Below, in pieces: positions 26,571 through 34,131 of a stretch of DNA of 64,000 bases. The DNA is taken from NCBI GenBank assembly GCA_963974105.1, contig CAXBBG010000001.1, positions 1 to 64,000 of the forward strand. The letters are read 5' to 3'. Below the pieces are notes generated by a model. The model saw only the letters and a program-made list of their open reading frames with translations, did no database searches and had not been told where the DNA came from. The first letter of the stretch is position 1. Every line of letters starts with the position of its first letter. A program made the translations under genes and the position numbers. This stretch comes from UBA2136 sp963974105 (GTDB lineage Bacteria > Pseudomonadota > Alphaproteobacteria > UBA2136).

Positions 26571-27374
26571 TTAGTCTAGCCCACCAGCCTTGATTATATT
26601 CTGTCGCATCCATGCGGTAAAGCCTGGTGCAACACTTTTAAAGAAGTCTGCCATTTTAAATAATTGTGTTTTTAAAGATGGATTTTCTTTATCGTTTACA
26701 ACAATGCCTTCAATATTTGCACCTGCTTCACGCAATTGTTTAATGGCCTGCATAATTTTAATACGAGATGTACGTTTAGCCATCATCACCAATAAACTAC
26801 GACGTGCCGCTGCAGACAAAATAACTGGGTCAATGTTATAACGGTTCAACGCCGAAACAGGTGTTGTATCTACAATGATATGATCAAATTTTTTCTCTAA
26901 AGCATCAAAGAAAGCACTTGCATGCTGTATGTCTTTTAAATATTGGATGCTCATGCTATCAAGCGGTGCGGGCAAGAAAAATAGCCCCTCAACATTTTTT
27001 ACCGTATGAATCAGATCACCAAAACCTTTTGAAAAATCACGACCAGGTAAGTTCCATGCCATGTGCTCAGGACTCAAGTCATGTGACAGTTTAGTATTAC
27101 GCATATTCAAGTCAATAAGCAAAGTACGCTTACCACTTTCAGCACTACGTTGTGCCATCAAATGTGCAAGCAATGTAACACCCTCACCTTCTTGAGCAGA
27201 AGTTACAACCATGCTCCCCTTCAAGGTAGAAAGCGCGCCTCTATGAATACGACTCACTTCAGCAAAAGACGTTGGATGAATTGTTTGTGTACCCATTGAC
27301 CCTGTTGCACGACTCGTACCTGTTTTTTTAGCTTTTGATGCTGACACTTCTTCAATCTTATCCGTCATATTCAC
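26571..27374 (-). CDS. CpsD/CapB-like ATPase with altered Walker A
   Basis: A 267-residue protein of the polysaccharide tyrosine-kinase/ParA-like family that normally partners Wzz proteins. Walker A' ('LLIDLN', Asp88) and a Walker B-like 'HIIVDTTPVSAL' are present. The P-loop reads 'SAQEGEGVTLLA' (59-70), where the family has GEGKS/T; the conserved Lys is Val. The C-terminus lacks a Tyr cluster. It may therefore be a non-kinase regulatory partner, or bind nucleotide weakly. It lies eight bases downstream of the Wzz-like gene. Confidence 0.8.
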   Translation of the reverse strand: MNMTDKIEEVSASKAKKTGTSRATGSMGTQTIHPTSFAEVSRIHRGALSTLKGSMVVTSAQEGEGVTLLAHLMAQRSAESGKRTLLIDLNMRNTKLSHDLSPEHMAWNLPGRDFSKGFGDLIHTVKNVEGLFFLPAPLDSMSIQYLKDIQHASAFFDALEKKFDHIIVDTTPVSALNRYNIDPVILSAAARRSLLVMMAKRTSRIKIMQAIKQLREAGANIEGIVVNDKENPSLKTQLFKMADFFKSVAPGFTAWMRQNIIKAGGLD

Positions 27375-27382
27375 AATTCCCT

Positions 27383-28393
27383 TTAAAACAATTTCGAGTT
27401 CGTATTAATCACAAGCTTACCGTCCACACTTTCTACATGGCCTACATGCGGAATATGACCCAATATCTTCAAACCTAGCACTTCATAAATCTCATCATCT
27501 TTTTTCAACGATTTATCTGTCCACTTGCGGTTTAAAACAAGGATAAGACATAAAACGATAGCTGCCTGAAACGCAACCCACAATAAATTCATGTGATAAT
27601 GCATATCACGCTTAGGTGATAGAGAAATAGCAGGCTCTACAATCCACATAATTGCATTTGGTTCATTATAAAACTGTCCACCCATCAATGAGCGCGACTG
27701 CAAAAGCAAGTCTTCATATTCATTTTGAGCTAAATCTTTTTGTGCTTCTGCCTTTTGCGCGTTAAACTCAACACTTACAACCTGCTTTAAAATCTCTTCT
27801 TTTTTTGCACTCTGACTCGTTGTAGCTAAGCGTTGTTGTAAAGCATTTAATTTTTCAACAGTACGTTTCTCTTGTTCACTATATAGCTGCACCTGATTCC
27901 CCAAAGACGCCAACAAATCACCAACACGTACACGTTCTGGTGCTAAAATTTCATCAATAAAGTTACCAGAAAGATACTCTAATACTTGCTCGGCTTTTTC
28001 TGGTGTTTTATCTTTATAGTTAATGCGCATCATATCATCACTAAAGATGTGCAATTTAACACGGCTCGAAAAATCATAAATTGCTGATTCTTGCTCCGCT
28101 TTACTTAACAAGTCAAAACCAACAACAGCACCTGTGTCTAAAATTGTATCACGAATCACAGATGTGCCCTTTAATCGGCGCTCTAAAATCAGGCTATTAC
28201 TTGGGTCTGACGCATTCATCAATACAGGAGAACTCGCCTTTAAACGGTCTATACTAAGCGTTGTAGTCGCTTCATACATGGGGCTATACGCAAAGCTCCA
28301 CGCTATAACAGTCAACGGTAATAGGACAAGCGGTAAAATAACCTGGTAACGATAATCCCAAATTCTCACCAACAAAATTGCAATTTTAAGCAT
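27383..28393 (-). CDS. Wzz/chain-length determinant-like protein
   Basis: A 336-residue polysaccharide co-polymerase-like protein. TM1 is about 17-36, followed by 'YEATTTLSIDR', the start of the Wzz domain. A periplasmic coiled coil runs about 160-235, a Pro/Ser segment 'EPAISLSPKRD' precedes TM2 (about 277-296), and a short cytoplasmic tail follows. Such proteins set the length of, or help export, O-antigen, capsule or exopolysaccharide. It heads an operon with the CpsD-like ATPase, a secreted protein and a glycosyltransferase. No Wzx, Wzy or Wza gene is in the window. Confidence 0.85.
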   Translation of the reverse strand: MLKIAILLVRIWDYRYQVILPLVLLPLTVIAWSFAYSPMYEATTTLSIDRLKASSPVLMNASDPSNSLILERRLKGTSVIRDTILDTGAVVGFDLLSKAEQESAIYDFSSRVKLHIFSDDMMRINYKDKTPEKAEQVLEYLSGNFIDEILAPERVRVGDLLASLGNQVQLYSEQEKRTVEKLNALQQRLATTSQSAKKEEILKQVVSVEFNAQKAEAQKDLAQNEYEDLLLQSRSLMGGQFYNEPNAIMWIVEPAISLSPKRDMHYHMNLLWVAFQAAIVLCLILVLNRKWTDKSLKKDDEIYEVLGLKILGHIPHVGHVESVDGKLVINTNSKLF

Positions 28394-28535
28394 CTACATT
28401 CCAACTTTTTATCAATTTTCATTTGCATCTTACAAAAAAACGCTTATATGCTATAAATATAAACGAACATACAAGTGTTGTGTAAGCTATATTTACTTAT
28501 TCAGCCCTTAATATCAATAATAAAGGAATTCACCT

Positions 28536-29963
28536 GTGTCAAATTTGCGTGACCGCCATGCCAAAATATTAGCAACCGTAGGGCCTGCCTCTTCTAGCCC
28601 AGAAATGCTTGAAAAATTAGCACTTGCTGGAGTTGATGCCTTTCGCCTTAACTTTTCTCACGGAGACTATGCTGTACACGAAGCCAATATCAATAACATC
28701 CGCGCGTTAGAAGAAAAGCTTGGTAAACCAATTACGATCCTACAAGACTTGCAAGGACCTAAAATTCGCCTTGGTGAATTTGCTGATGGCATGTCTTACG
28801 AACTACAAGTTGGTGACACCTTCCAAATTGATGGCGATAAAACACCTGGTGACAAATCACGTTGCCACATGCCACACCCAGAAATTTTAGCCGTATTAAA
28901 TGTTGGTGATAATATTTTCATTAACGATGGTATCGTTCGTTTAAACATTAAAGCTAAATCGGGTGACACGCTCACATGTGAAGTATTTGAAGGCGGGACT
29001 ATATCAAGCCGTAAAGGCATTAACCTTCCAGGCGTTGATCTTCCTATATCCTCCATTACCGAAAAAGACTGGAAAGACTTAGAATTTGGCCTTAAAATGG
29101 GCGTTGACTGGGTGGCTATCTCCTTCGTGCAAAAAGAAGACGATGTTTTAGATGTCAAAAAACGTGTCGGCGATCAAGCTGGCGTTATTGCTAAAATTGA
29201 AATGCCAAATGCTGTCAAACGTATCGATGCCATTATCAAAGCCGCTGATGGTATTATGGTTGCCCGCGGAGACCTTGGGGTGGAATGCCCTATTGAAGAC
29301 GTGCCATCTATTCAAAAAAGATTGATACGTAAATGCCGCTCAGCAGGTATCCCTGTTATTGTTGCAACCCAAATGCTTGAAAGCATGATCGAAAACGCGA
29401 GCCCTACCCGCGCTGAGGTTTCTGACGTTGCCAACGCAACTTTCGAAGGGGCTGACGTCTTAATGTTAAGCGCCGAATCAGCCGCTGGTAAACACCCTGA
29501 ACGCGCAGTACAAACAATGGACCGCGTTATAAAACGCGCTGAAGATTCAAGTGCTTGGCGCTCTCTTGTTGACGCACGTTACACAAAAACAGAATCTAAT
29601 ACAGGCGACGCCATCACACATGCTGCAGCTGAAACAGCTGAGGTTTTACATGCCAAGGCTATTGTTACATTCACCGAACATGGATCAACAGCTTTACGTA
29701 TGTCACGTCAGCGCCCTAAACAAACCATTTTAGCATTAACACCTCATATTAAAACAGCAAGACGCATCAACCTTGCATGGGGACTCAACTGCCAAGTTAA
29801 GGAAAACCCAACCGATCAAGAAAGCCTCGTAATACTGGCTGAAAATGGCGCAAAAGATGCTGGTATCGTTCAAAAAGGCGATCAAATTGTTTTAACAGCA
29901 GGCCTTCCATTTGGTATTGCTGGCACAACAAACATGATACGTGTGTTGAATATTGAAAGTTAA
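28536..29963 (+). CDS. pyk: pyruvate kinase
   Basis: A 475-residue glycolytic enzyme converting phosphoenolpyruvate and ADP to pyruvate and ATP. Motifs: 'DAFRLNFSHGDY', 'DLQGPKIRLG', the signature 'IAKIEMPNAVKRIDAI' with the catalytic Lys, and 'MVARGDLGVE' with metal ligands. The C-terminal allosteric domain is complete. The start is GTG 28536, with AAGGAA at 28523-28528. It is divergent from the Wzz-like gene. Confidence 0.97.
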   Translation: MSNLRDRHAKILATVGPASSSPEMLEKLALAGVDAFRLNFSHGDYAVHEANINNIRALEEKLGKPITILQDLQGPKIRLGEFADGMSYELQVGDTFQIDGDKTPGDKSRCHMPHPEILAVLNVGDNIFINDGIVRLNIKAKSGDTLTCEVFEGGTISSRKGINLPGVDLPISSITEKDWKDLEFGLKMGVDWVAISFVQKEDDVLDVKKRVGDQAGVIAKIEMPNAVKRIDAIIKAADGIMVARGDLGVECPIEDVPSIQKRLIRKCRSAGIPVIVATQMLESMIENASPTRAEVSDVANATFEGADVLMLSAESAAGKHPERAVQTMDRVIKRAEDSSAWRSLVDARYTKTESNTGDAITHAAAETAEVLHAKAIVTFTEHGSTALRMSRQRPKQTILALTPHIKTARRINLAWGLNCQVKENPTDQESLVILAENGAKDAGIVQKGDQIVLTAGLPFGIAGTTNMIRVLNIES

Positions 29964-29997
29964 CCCGTACATAAAACAGACAATAACCTATAAAACA

Positions 29998-30075
29998 CCT
30001 ATATATTTATAAGTACGCCCCTCACCTTCTAATGTTATATGAAGTTACAAGGCGTACTTATAACTTAACTATAGG
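29998..30075 (+). repeat. long imperfect hairpin downstream of pyk
   Basis: TTATAAGTACGCC (30007-30019) is the exact reverse complement of GGCGTACTTATAA (30051-30063). Pairing resumes at CCTATA (29998-30003) and TATAGG (30070-30075). The 31-base loop can form a smaller hairpin (CTTC/GAAG). There is no T tract, so it is not a standard terminator. It may be an mRNA-stabilising 3' structure, a small RNA or a miniature mobile-element relic. Confidence 0.6.
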
Positions 30076-30079
30076 AAAA

Positions 30080-30175
30080 ATGTTCATAAAACCAGCGCCT
30101 TTAGCACCCAACATGGAAGAACACTTAAAAGCCTTTAAGAGCTTAAAACCCTTGATGCAATTGACATTTAGATAA
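30080..30175 (+). CDS. possible 31-residue peptide
   Basis: ATG 30080 is preceded by AGGA (30073-30076) and opens a 31-codon frame ('MFIKPAPLAPNMEEHLKAF', then a basic end). It starts just at the foot of the long hairpin. There is no homology to argue from. The ribosome site and spacing are the only support. Confidence 0.2.
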   Translation: MFIKPAPLAPNMEEHLKAFKSLKPLMQLTFR

Positions 30176-30201
30176 TAAAGCAGAAATCAATCAAAGAAAA
30201 A

Positions 30202-30275
30202 TGGAGCGGGATAGGGGAATCGAACCCCTCTAAATAGCTTGGAAGGCTAGAGCATTACCACTATGCTAATCCCGC
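30202..30275 (-). tRNA. tRNA-Gly (anticodon UCC)
   Basis: A 74-base gene with encoded CCA. The acceptor stem GCGGGAT/ATCCCGC, D arm, anticodon loop CTTCCAA (anticodon TCC) and T arm AGGGG-TTCGATT-CCCCT are all intact. It is a single gene between pyk and the Cys-rich protein cluster. It reads GGA and GGG codons by wobble. Confidence 0.97.
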
Positions 30276-30405
30276 ACAACAACCATAACTTAACACTTTA
30301 CAAAATGGCTTTCAAGTAAAGATTTTGCAAAAAATTTAAAATATGATTAAAAAACATGCACCCTAAAATCCAAGGCGTGCATTGAGTAAAATGTCATTTT
30401 TTTAA

Positions 30406-30434
30406 TTGACACCCCTTGCATCACCCCCCATAAA
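30406..30434 (+). promoter_or_regulatory. promoter of the Cys-rich secreted-protein cluster
   Basis: TTGACA (30406-30411), a 17-base C-rich spacer and CATAAA (30429-30434), 39 bases before the first gene of the cluster. No other gene lies in 30276-30473. Confidence 0.65.
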
Positions 30435-30473
30435 TATATGTGAAGTTGTGTGTAATGATAAGGATTGGGTTAC

Positions 30474-31067
30474 ATGATGTATGTATTTATTATAAAAAAA
30501 ACTTTAAAACTAAGTCTTTTAAGCATGCTTCTGTGCGCACCTGTTGTTGCACAATCCATTGAAAACAGTGTTAAAACACAACAGGAACAGGTAAATATTG
30601 CCGTTTATTCAAAATATTTGCAACAACTACAAACTCTAAACAGTGAATTAAAAGACCTTGCTAATGAAGTTGGCATTATGACCGATTGCCACCAACAAGG
30701 CAGAATTTACACGTCAGCAGGTTGTGTCAACGCATTTACCCCTGAAATCGACCCTACATCTAAAGACCACGCTCAACAAGAGCCTTCAAACTGCCCAGGC
30801 GGCGAAGTTCAAATTTGGTCCGCTGGCAGCTGGGGTTGTAAAGAAATTCGTAGTGTAGCAGTAGAGCCTCCTGTTCCAGATGCACAAACATGGCAATTAG
30901 ACAGTGTCGAAAGCTGCCCCGATTTATTTGTTCGCAATTGCAGATCATCAGACGACACATGCCCTGGCACCAGCAACCCATTGAACACTCCTTGTTCATC
31001 TTCTGATAACTTTTGCAGATATGTGGCAAGCAATAACAGAAGCCTACTCGAATTTCGCTGTAATTAG
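30474..31067 (+). CDS. secreted Cys-rich protein, first of three related genes
   Basis: A 197-residue exported protein with a signal peptide of about 26 residues ('LSMLLCAPVVAQ'). A short helical stretch ('LQQLQTLNSELKDLANEV') leads into a Cys/Trp module: 'DCHQQGRIYTSAGC', 'EIDPTSKDHAQ', 'NCPGGEVQIW', 'WGCKEI'. The same module follows the signal peptide in the next two genes. The C-terminal part (about 125-197) has eight further cysteines and is unique. No known family is assigned. ATG 30474 is preferred because AAGGA lies nine bases before it. Probable role: periplasmic or surface protein with disulphides. Confidence 0.72.
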   Translation: MMYVFIIKKTLKLSLLSMLLCAPVVAQSIENSVKTQQEQVNIAVYSKYLQQLQTLNSELKDLANEVGIMTDCHQQGRIYTSAGCVNAFTPEIDPTSKDHAQQEPSNCPGGEVQIWSAGSWGCKEIRSVAVEPPVPDAQTWQLDSVESCPDLFVRNCRSSDDTCPGTSNPLNTPCSSSDNFCRYVASNNRSLLEFRCN

Positions 31068-31079
31068 AAAGAATAAACC

Positions 31080-31430
31080 ATGATGAAAATTTACATTTTG
31101 CTCATAACATTATTTATTGCACAATCAGGTTACGCCTTTGAATATACGTCAAATACCAACAATACGGCGCCTCTTTTAAAAATCAAGGTGCAAATTGAAG
31201 ATGTTAGTACGTCCATCACAAACCTTAAAACTTTACTTGCTACAGCAGCCGCTTGCGGTGACAACGGCCAGCACTTTAACGGCACATCCTGCGTAAACCT
31301 TACAGAGCAGGACCCTGAAACAGAGATACACGGAAAACGTGACATGATATTAACTTGTAGTGCAGGCGACCAAGCTCAAAGCTACGACACGTCAACCAAT
31401 ACATGGACATGTAAAACCCTTACGAATTAA
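31080..31430 (+). CDS. small secreted Cys-rich protein, second of three
   Basis: A 116-residue protein: a signal peptide (1-20, 'LFIAQSGYA'), a helical segment ('KVQIEDVSTSITNLKTLLA') and one copy of the shared module ('CGDNGQHFNGTSC', 'EQDPETEIHGKRD', 'LTCSAGDQAQSY', 'TWTCKTL'). It ends where the module ends, so it shows the minimal unit of the family. It lies 12 bases after the first gene and 27 before the third, so all three are probably one operon. Confidence 0.7.
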   Translation: MMKIYILLITLFIAQSGYAFEYTSNTNNTAPLLKIKVQIEDVSTSITNLKTLLATAAACGDNGQHFNGTSCVNLTEQDPETEIHGKRDMILTCSAGDQAQSYDTSTNTWTCKTLTN

Positions 31431-31457
31431 ATCCAAAAAAGAAAACGGTGAAAATAA

Positions 31458-33269
31458 ATGAACAATGCGATATATTTAAAATTCTGGTCAGTTCTATGCT
31501 TAGGCTTCGTTTTATTAACAACTCAAGCATTTGCACAAGAACATACAGTAGGCAGGCAAGGTAGTCACACGTCGGCCATTGAAGTTCAGGTTAACACCGT
31601 TAAAAGCCTAATTAAAAAAATTGAAGAAAAAATCACAACACTTAGCAATTGTTATACATCGTCAGAGTTTTGGGATGGTGCGGGCTGTCAAGACGCATAT
31701 GAAGAGGATCCAAACGTACGAGACCACGGTCGAGAAAGTACTTTAAATTGTACAGCTACAAACGAAGTTGCACAGTGGAATGCCACCTCAAAAAGATGGT
31801 ATTGCAAACCTATTACAGTGCCGGTTGACTGTTCAGCCCCGGCAACGCTCAGCGAATGTTCAACAGCTGTACTTAATTTAACCGACGGTGAAACAGTTAC
31901 AAATGTAAGCTGCTCAGGAAACTACGGCACCTGCACAGCAAACGCCACTTGTTCAAATGGCATAATTACAGTAGACAGTGAATTTTGCCCAACCACACCT
32001 GTAGGCTGCTATGATTCAATCGGCACAGCTGGCTGTGCATCTACACAATCACTATCACACACAGAAACAAAAACATGGACATGTGACACTGGCTATTCTG
32101 GTTTTTGTGAAGCAACATGTAACAATGGCTCTTTACAGGCTGCATCAAACAACTGCGCTGGCACAGGCACATGGGTTGCTGGTAGCTGGAGCACTTGTAG
32201 CACAACATGTGGCGGCGGCACACAGACACGTAGTTATACCTGTCAAGGTGGAGCATGTACAACGCCTCAACCTGCGAATGATAGCCAATCTTGTAATACG
32301 CAAGCCTGTGGGCCTGACTGTGATTCTCAATCAATTACCGTCAGCCGCAATACAACAGATGGACGTCAAACATGTATGTTCGTTGCAGGAAGCGGTATGA
32401 ATGGGGATACAATCGCATCCACGGATACAGGTATTTGCGACTGGACAAGTGCAGGTGATGCTTCTTGTAGTGGTAACTTAAAATGTGTCGGCAACACATG
32501 GCAGGTCGAAAGTTGGAACGCTGTATGTGGCTTATCTAAAGGTTCATGGACAACGGGCGCTTGGAGCACCTGCGACGCAACATGTGGTGGCGGTACACAA
32601 ACACGTTCAGTAACATGTGGATTTGATACCTGTACAGGTACAAAACCTGCCACAAGTCAAACCTGTAACACGCAAGCATGTGCAACATCTGGCGCGTGGA
32701 CAACAGGTAGCTGGGGTGCTTGGAGTGCTTGTAGTAAAACCTGTGGTGGCGGAACGCAAACGCGTTCACGCAGTGTGACTTGTGCATACACGACTTGCAC
32801 AGGTACAAAACCTGCCAGCACACAAAGTCAAGCCTGTAACACGCAAGCATGCGCCACATCTGGCGCGTGGACAACAGGTGCTTGGAGTGCCTGCAGTAAA
32901 ACCTGTGGTGGCGGGACACAAACACGTAGCGTGACCTGTAACTTTACAAGCTGTACAGGCACAAAGCCAGCCACTAACCAAACTTGTAACACACAAGCAT
33001 GTGCACCAACAGGATGTCTTGTTAGACACCCAATTGGCTGGGGTGGATATAATCGAGGTAAATATATACCATGTAATGAATATTACATGGCCCCAGGCGG
33101 CACAGCAAGGGAAAGCTACATCCCTCCTGGTGTGACCATAAAATACAATGCAACCTTCTGTCCTTCAAAAAATTGCAACGGTTACATTCAGTTGAAATGC
33201 CCAAGTAGTGGAGGAAGCTTTACAGTTGTAAATGAAGTCTGTAAGAGCGGCCCTTCACAAATTGAATAA
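31458..33269 (+). CDS. secreted modular protein with four thrombospondin type-1 repeats
   Basis: A 603-residue exported protein. Signal peptide 1-26 (ending AFA); helix 40-62; shared Cys/Trp module 65-118 ('SEFWDGAGC', 'EEDPNVRDHGR', 'RWYCKPI'); two related Cys repeats (about 139-177 and 197-233). TSP1 repeats lie at 237-284, 361-408, 411-465 and 468-515, each with W, CxxTCGGGTQTR and a terminal CNTQAC. A Cys module separates repeats 1 and 2, and a unique Cys-rich domain (520-603) ends it. Eukaryotic TSP1 domains bind glycans and matrix proteins; adhesion is therefore a reasonable inference. There is no LPXTG, autotransporter or membrane anchor. Many disulphides would need Dsb enzymes. Confidence 0.85.
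   Translation: MNNAIYLKFWSVLCLGFVLLTTQAFAQEHTVGRQGSHTSAIEVQVNTVKSLIKKIEEKITTLSNCYTSSEFWDGAGCQDAYEEDPNVRDHGRESTLNCTATNEVAQWNATSKRWYCKPITVPVDCSAPATLSECSTAVLNLTDGETVTNVSCSGNYGTCTANATCSNGIITVDSEFCPTTPVGCYDSIGTAGCASTQSLSHTETKTWTCDTGYSGFCEATCNNGSLQAASNNCAGTGTWVAGSWSTCSTTCGGGTQTRSYTCQGGACTTPQPANDSQSCNTQACGPDCDSQSITVSRNTTDGRQTCMFVAGSGMNGDTIASTDTGICDWTSAGDASCSGNLKCVGNTWQVESWNAVCGLSKGSWTTGAWSTCDATCGGGTQTRSVTCGFDTCTGTKPATSQTCNTQACATSGAWTTGSWGAWSACSKTCGGGTQTRSRSVTCAYTTCTGTKPASTQSQACNTQACATSGAWTTGAWSACSKTCGGGTQTRSVTCNFTSCTGTKPATNQTCNTQACAPTGCLVRHPIGWGGYNRGKYIPCNEYYMAPGGTARESYIPPGVTIKYNATFCPSKNCNGYIQLKCPSSGGSFTVVNEVCKSGPSQIE
32538..33002 (+). repeat. tandem DNA repeats encoding TSP1 domains 2-4
   Basis: Repeats start near 32538, 32688 and 32859, with 144-165-base units. 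DNA identity is high in places: a 24-base string at 32685-32708 recurs exactly at 32856-32879, 171 bases apart. The first TSP1 copy (32166-32309) is more diverged and separated. This suggests expansion by recent internal duplication. Confidence 0.75.
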
Positions 33270-33286
33270 TTAACGCTCATATCATA

Positions 33287-33314
33287 AAAAAGGAGAGGTC
33301 AAACTCTCCTTTTT
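33287..33314 (+). terminator. terminator of the Cys-rich cluster
   Basis: AAAAAGGAGAG (33287-33297) pairs with CTCTCCTTTTT (33304-33314) around GTCAAA. Confidence 0.87.
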
Positions 33315-33330
33315 ATTATATAGTAACATC

Positions 33331-33936
33331 ATGAAAAGAACGATTAACGGCACAGATATTCCTTACACTATACGCATTAGCAAGCGTTCTAGTTATGCGC
33401 GCATTATTGCAAACCACAAAGGTATTGAAGTATCTATACCCGAAGGGACACCCCTCACTTATGCCGAAGAATTTGCTGAAAAAAAACGCATATGGATTAA
33501 AAACAAGCATCAAGAAATGTCACATAGACAATTGGCAAGCACAGGGCTTATAAAAACAGAATATGTGAATACAGAAACTGCCGAATTAAAGCGCCTTCTT
33601 AAAATTAAAATCAAAGAAATTATTGTGCGCCATAACGAAACGTTAGGTCGCCCCAAACAATTACGCATTAAAGAACAAAGTAGCCGCTGGGGCAGTTGTA
33701 GCAGCAAAGGCGGCATCAACATAAACTGGAAACTTATTTTCGCTCCCGACGATGTATTAGAATATGTGGTAGTACATGAGCTTTGCCACTTAACGCATAT
33801 GAATCATTCCAAAAAATTTTGGGACCTTGTAGGCACAGCCTTACCCGAATTCAGACCTTCAAGACTATGGCTAAGGTTACATGGACAAACATTGATGTCC
33901 GTCAAATCTACCAATAACACATCTTATATCTCCTAA
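33331..33936 (+). CDS. YgjP-like M48/DUF45 metallopeptidase
   Basis: A 201-residue cytoplasmic protein of the YgjP/UPF0401-type metal-dependent hydrolase family. The zinc motif HExxH is His149-Glu150-His153 ('VVVHELCHLTHMNH'), followed by 'SKKFW'. The 'SSRWGSCSSKGGININ' block upstream is diagnostic. The family function is poorly defined. It comes 17 bases after the terminator of the Cys-rich cluster, so it has separate transcription unless the terminator leaks. Confidence 0.88.
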   Translation: MKRTINGTDIPYTIRISKRSSYARIIANHKGIEVSIPEGTPLTYAEEFAEKKRIWIKNKHQEMSHRQLASTGLIKTEYVNTETAELKRLLKIKIKEIIVRHNETLGRPKQLRIKEQSSRWGSCSSKGGININWKLIFAPDDVLEYVVVHELCHLTHMNHSKKFWDLVGTALPEFRPSRLWLRLHGQTLMSVKSTNNTSYIS

Positions 33937-34020
33937 ATATAATTTATTACACATCTTATATTTCATTTATATTTTAAATAGATATACAACACCCCCTAAA
34001 CAAAAGTGAGTATAACAGGC

Positions 34021-34049
34021 AAATAACCTTACAAAATAAAAGGTTATTT
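34021..34049. repeat. palindrome upstream of the cbb3 locus
   Basis: AAATAACCTT (34021-34030) and AAGGTTATTT (34040-34049) form a perfect 10-base inverted repeat with a nine-base centre. There is no T tract, so it could be an operator or an mRNA leader hairpin. It is the only marked element in 33937-34131. No FNR/FixK-type TTGAT-N4-ATCAA site is seen there. Confidence 0.45.
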
Positions 34050-34131
34050 ACTTGCATTTTAGAAAATAATCGCTATAAACTTAATCACCCCCTCTAAAGT
34101 TGAGGATATAAAAACAAAAAACATAGCAAAC

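Noticed and set aside
30355..30384. Inverted repeat ATGCAC...GTGCAT near the tRNA
   Set aside because: Only six paired bases and a long loop, and it lies upstream of both flanking genes; no terminator or known operator match.
32041..32925. Long antisense open frames across the TSP1 gene
   Set aside because: They mirror the Cys/Thr-rich repeats of the sense gene and have no signals of their own.
33918..33963. Direct repeat of ACACATCTTATAT around the end of the metallopeptidase gene
   Set aside because: Short and AT-rich; likely chance or small slippage, with no associated element.
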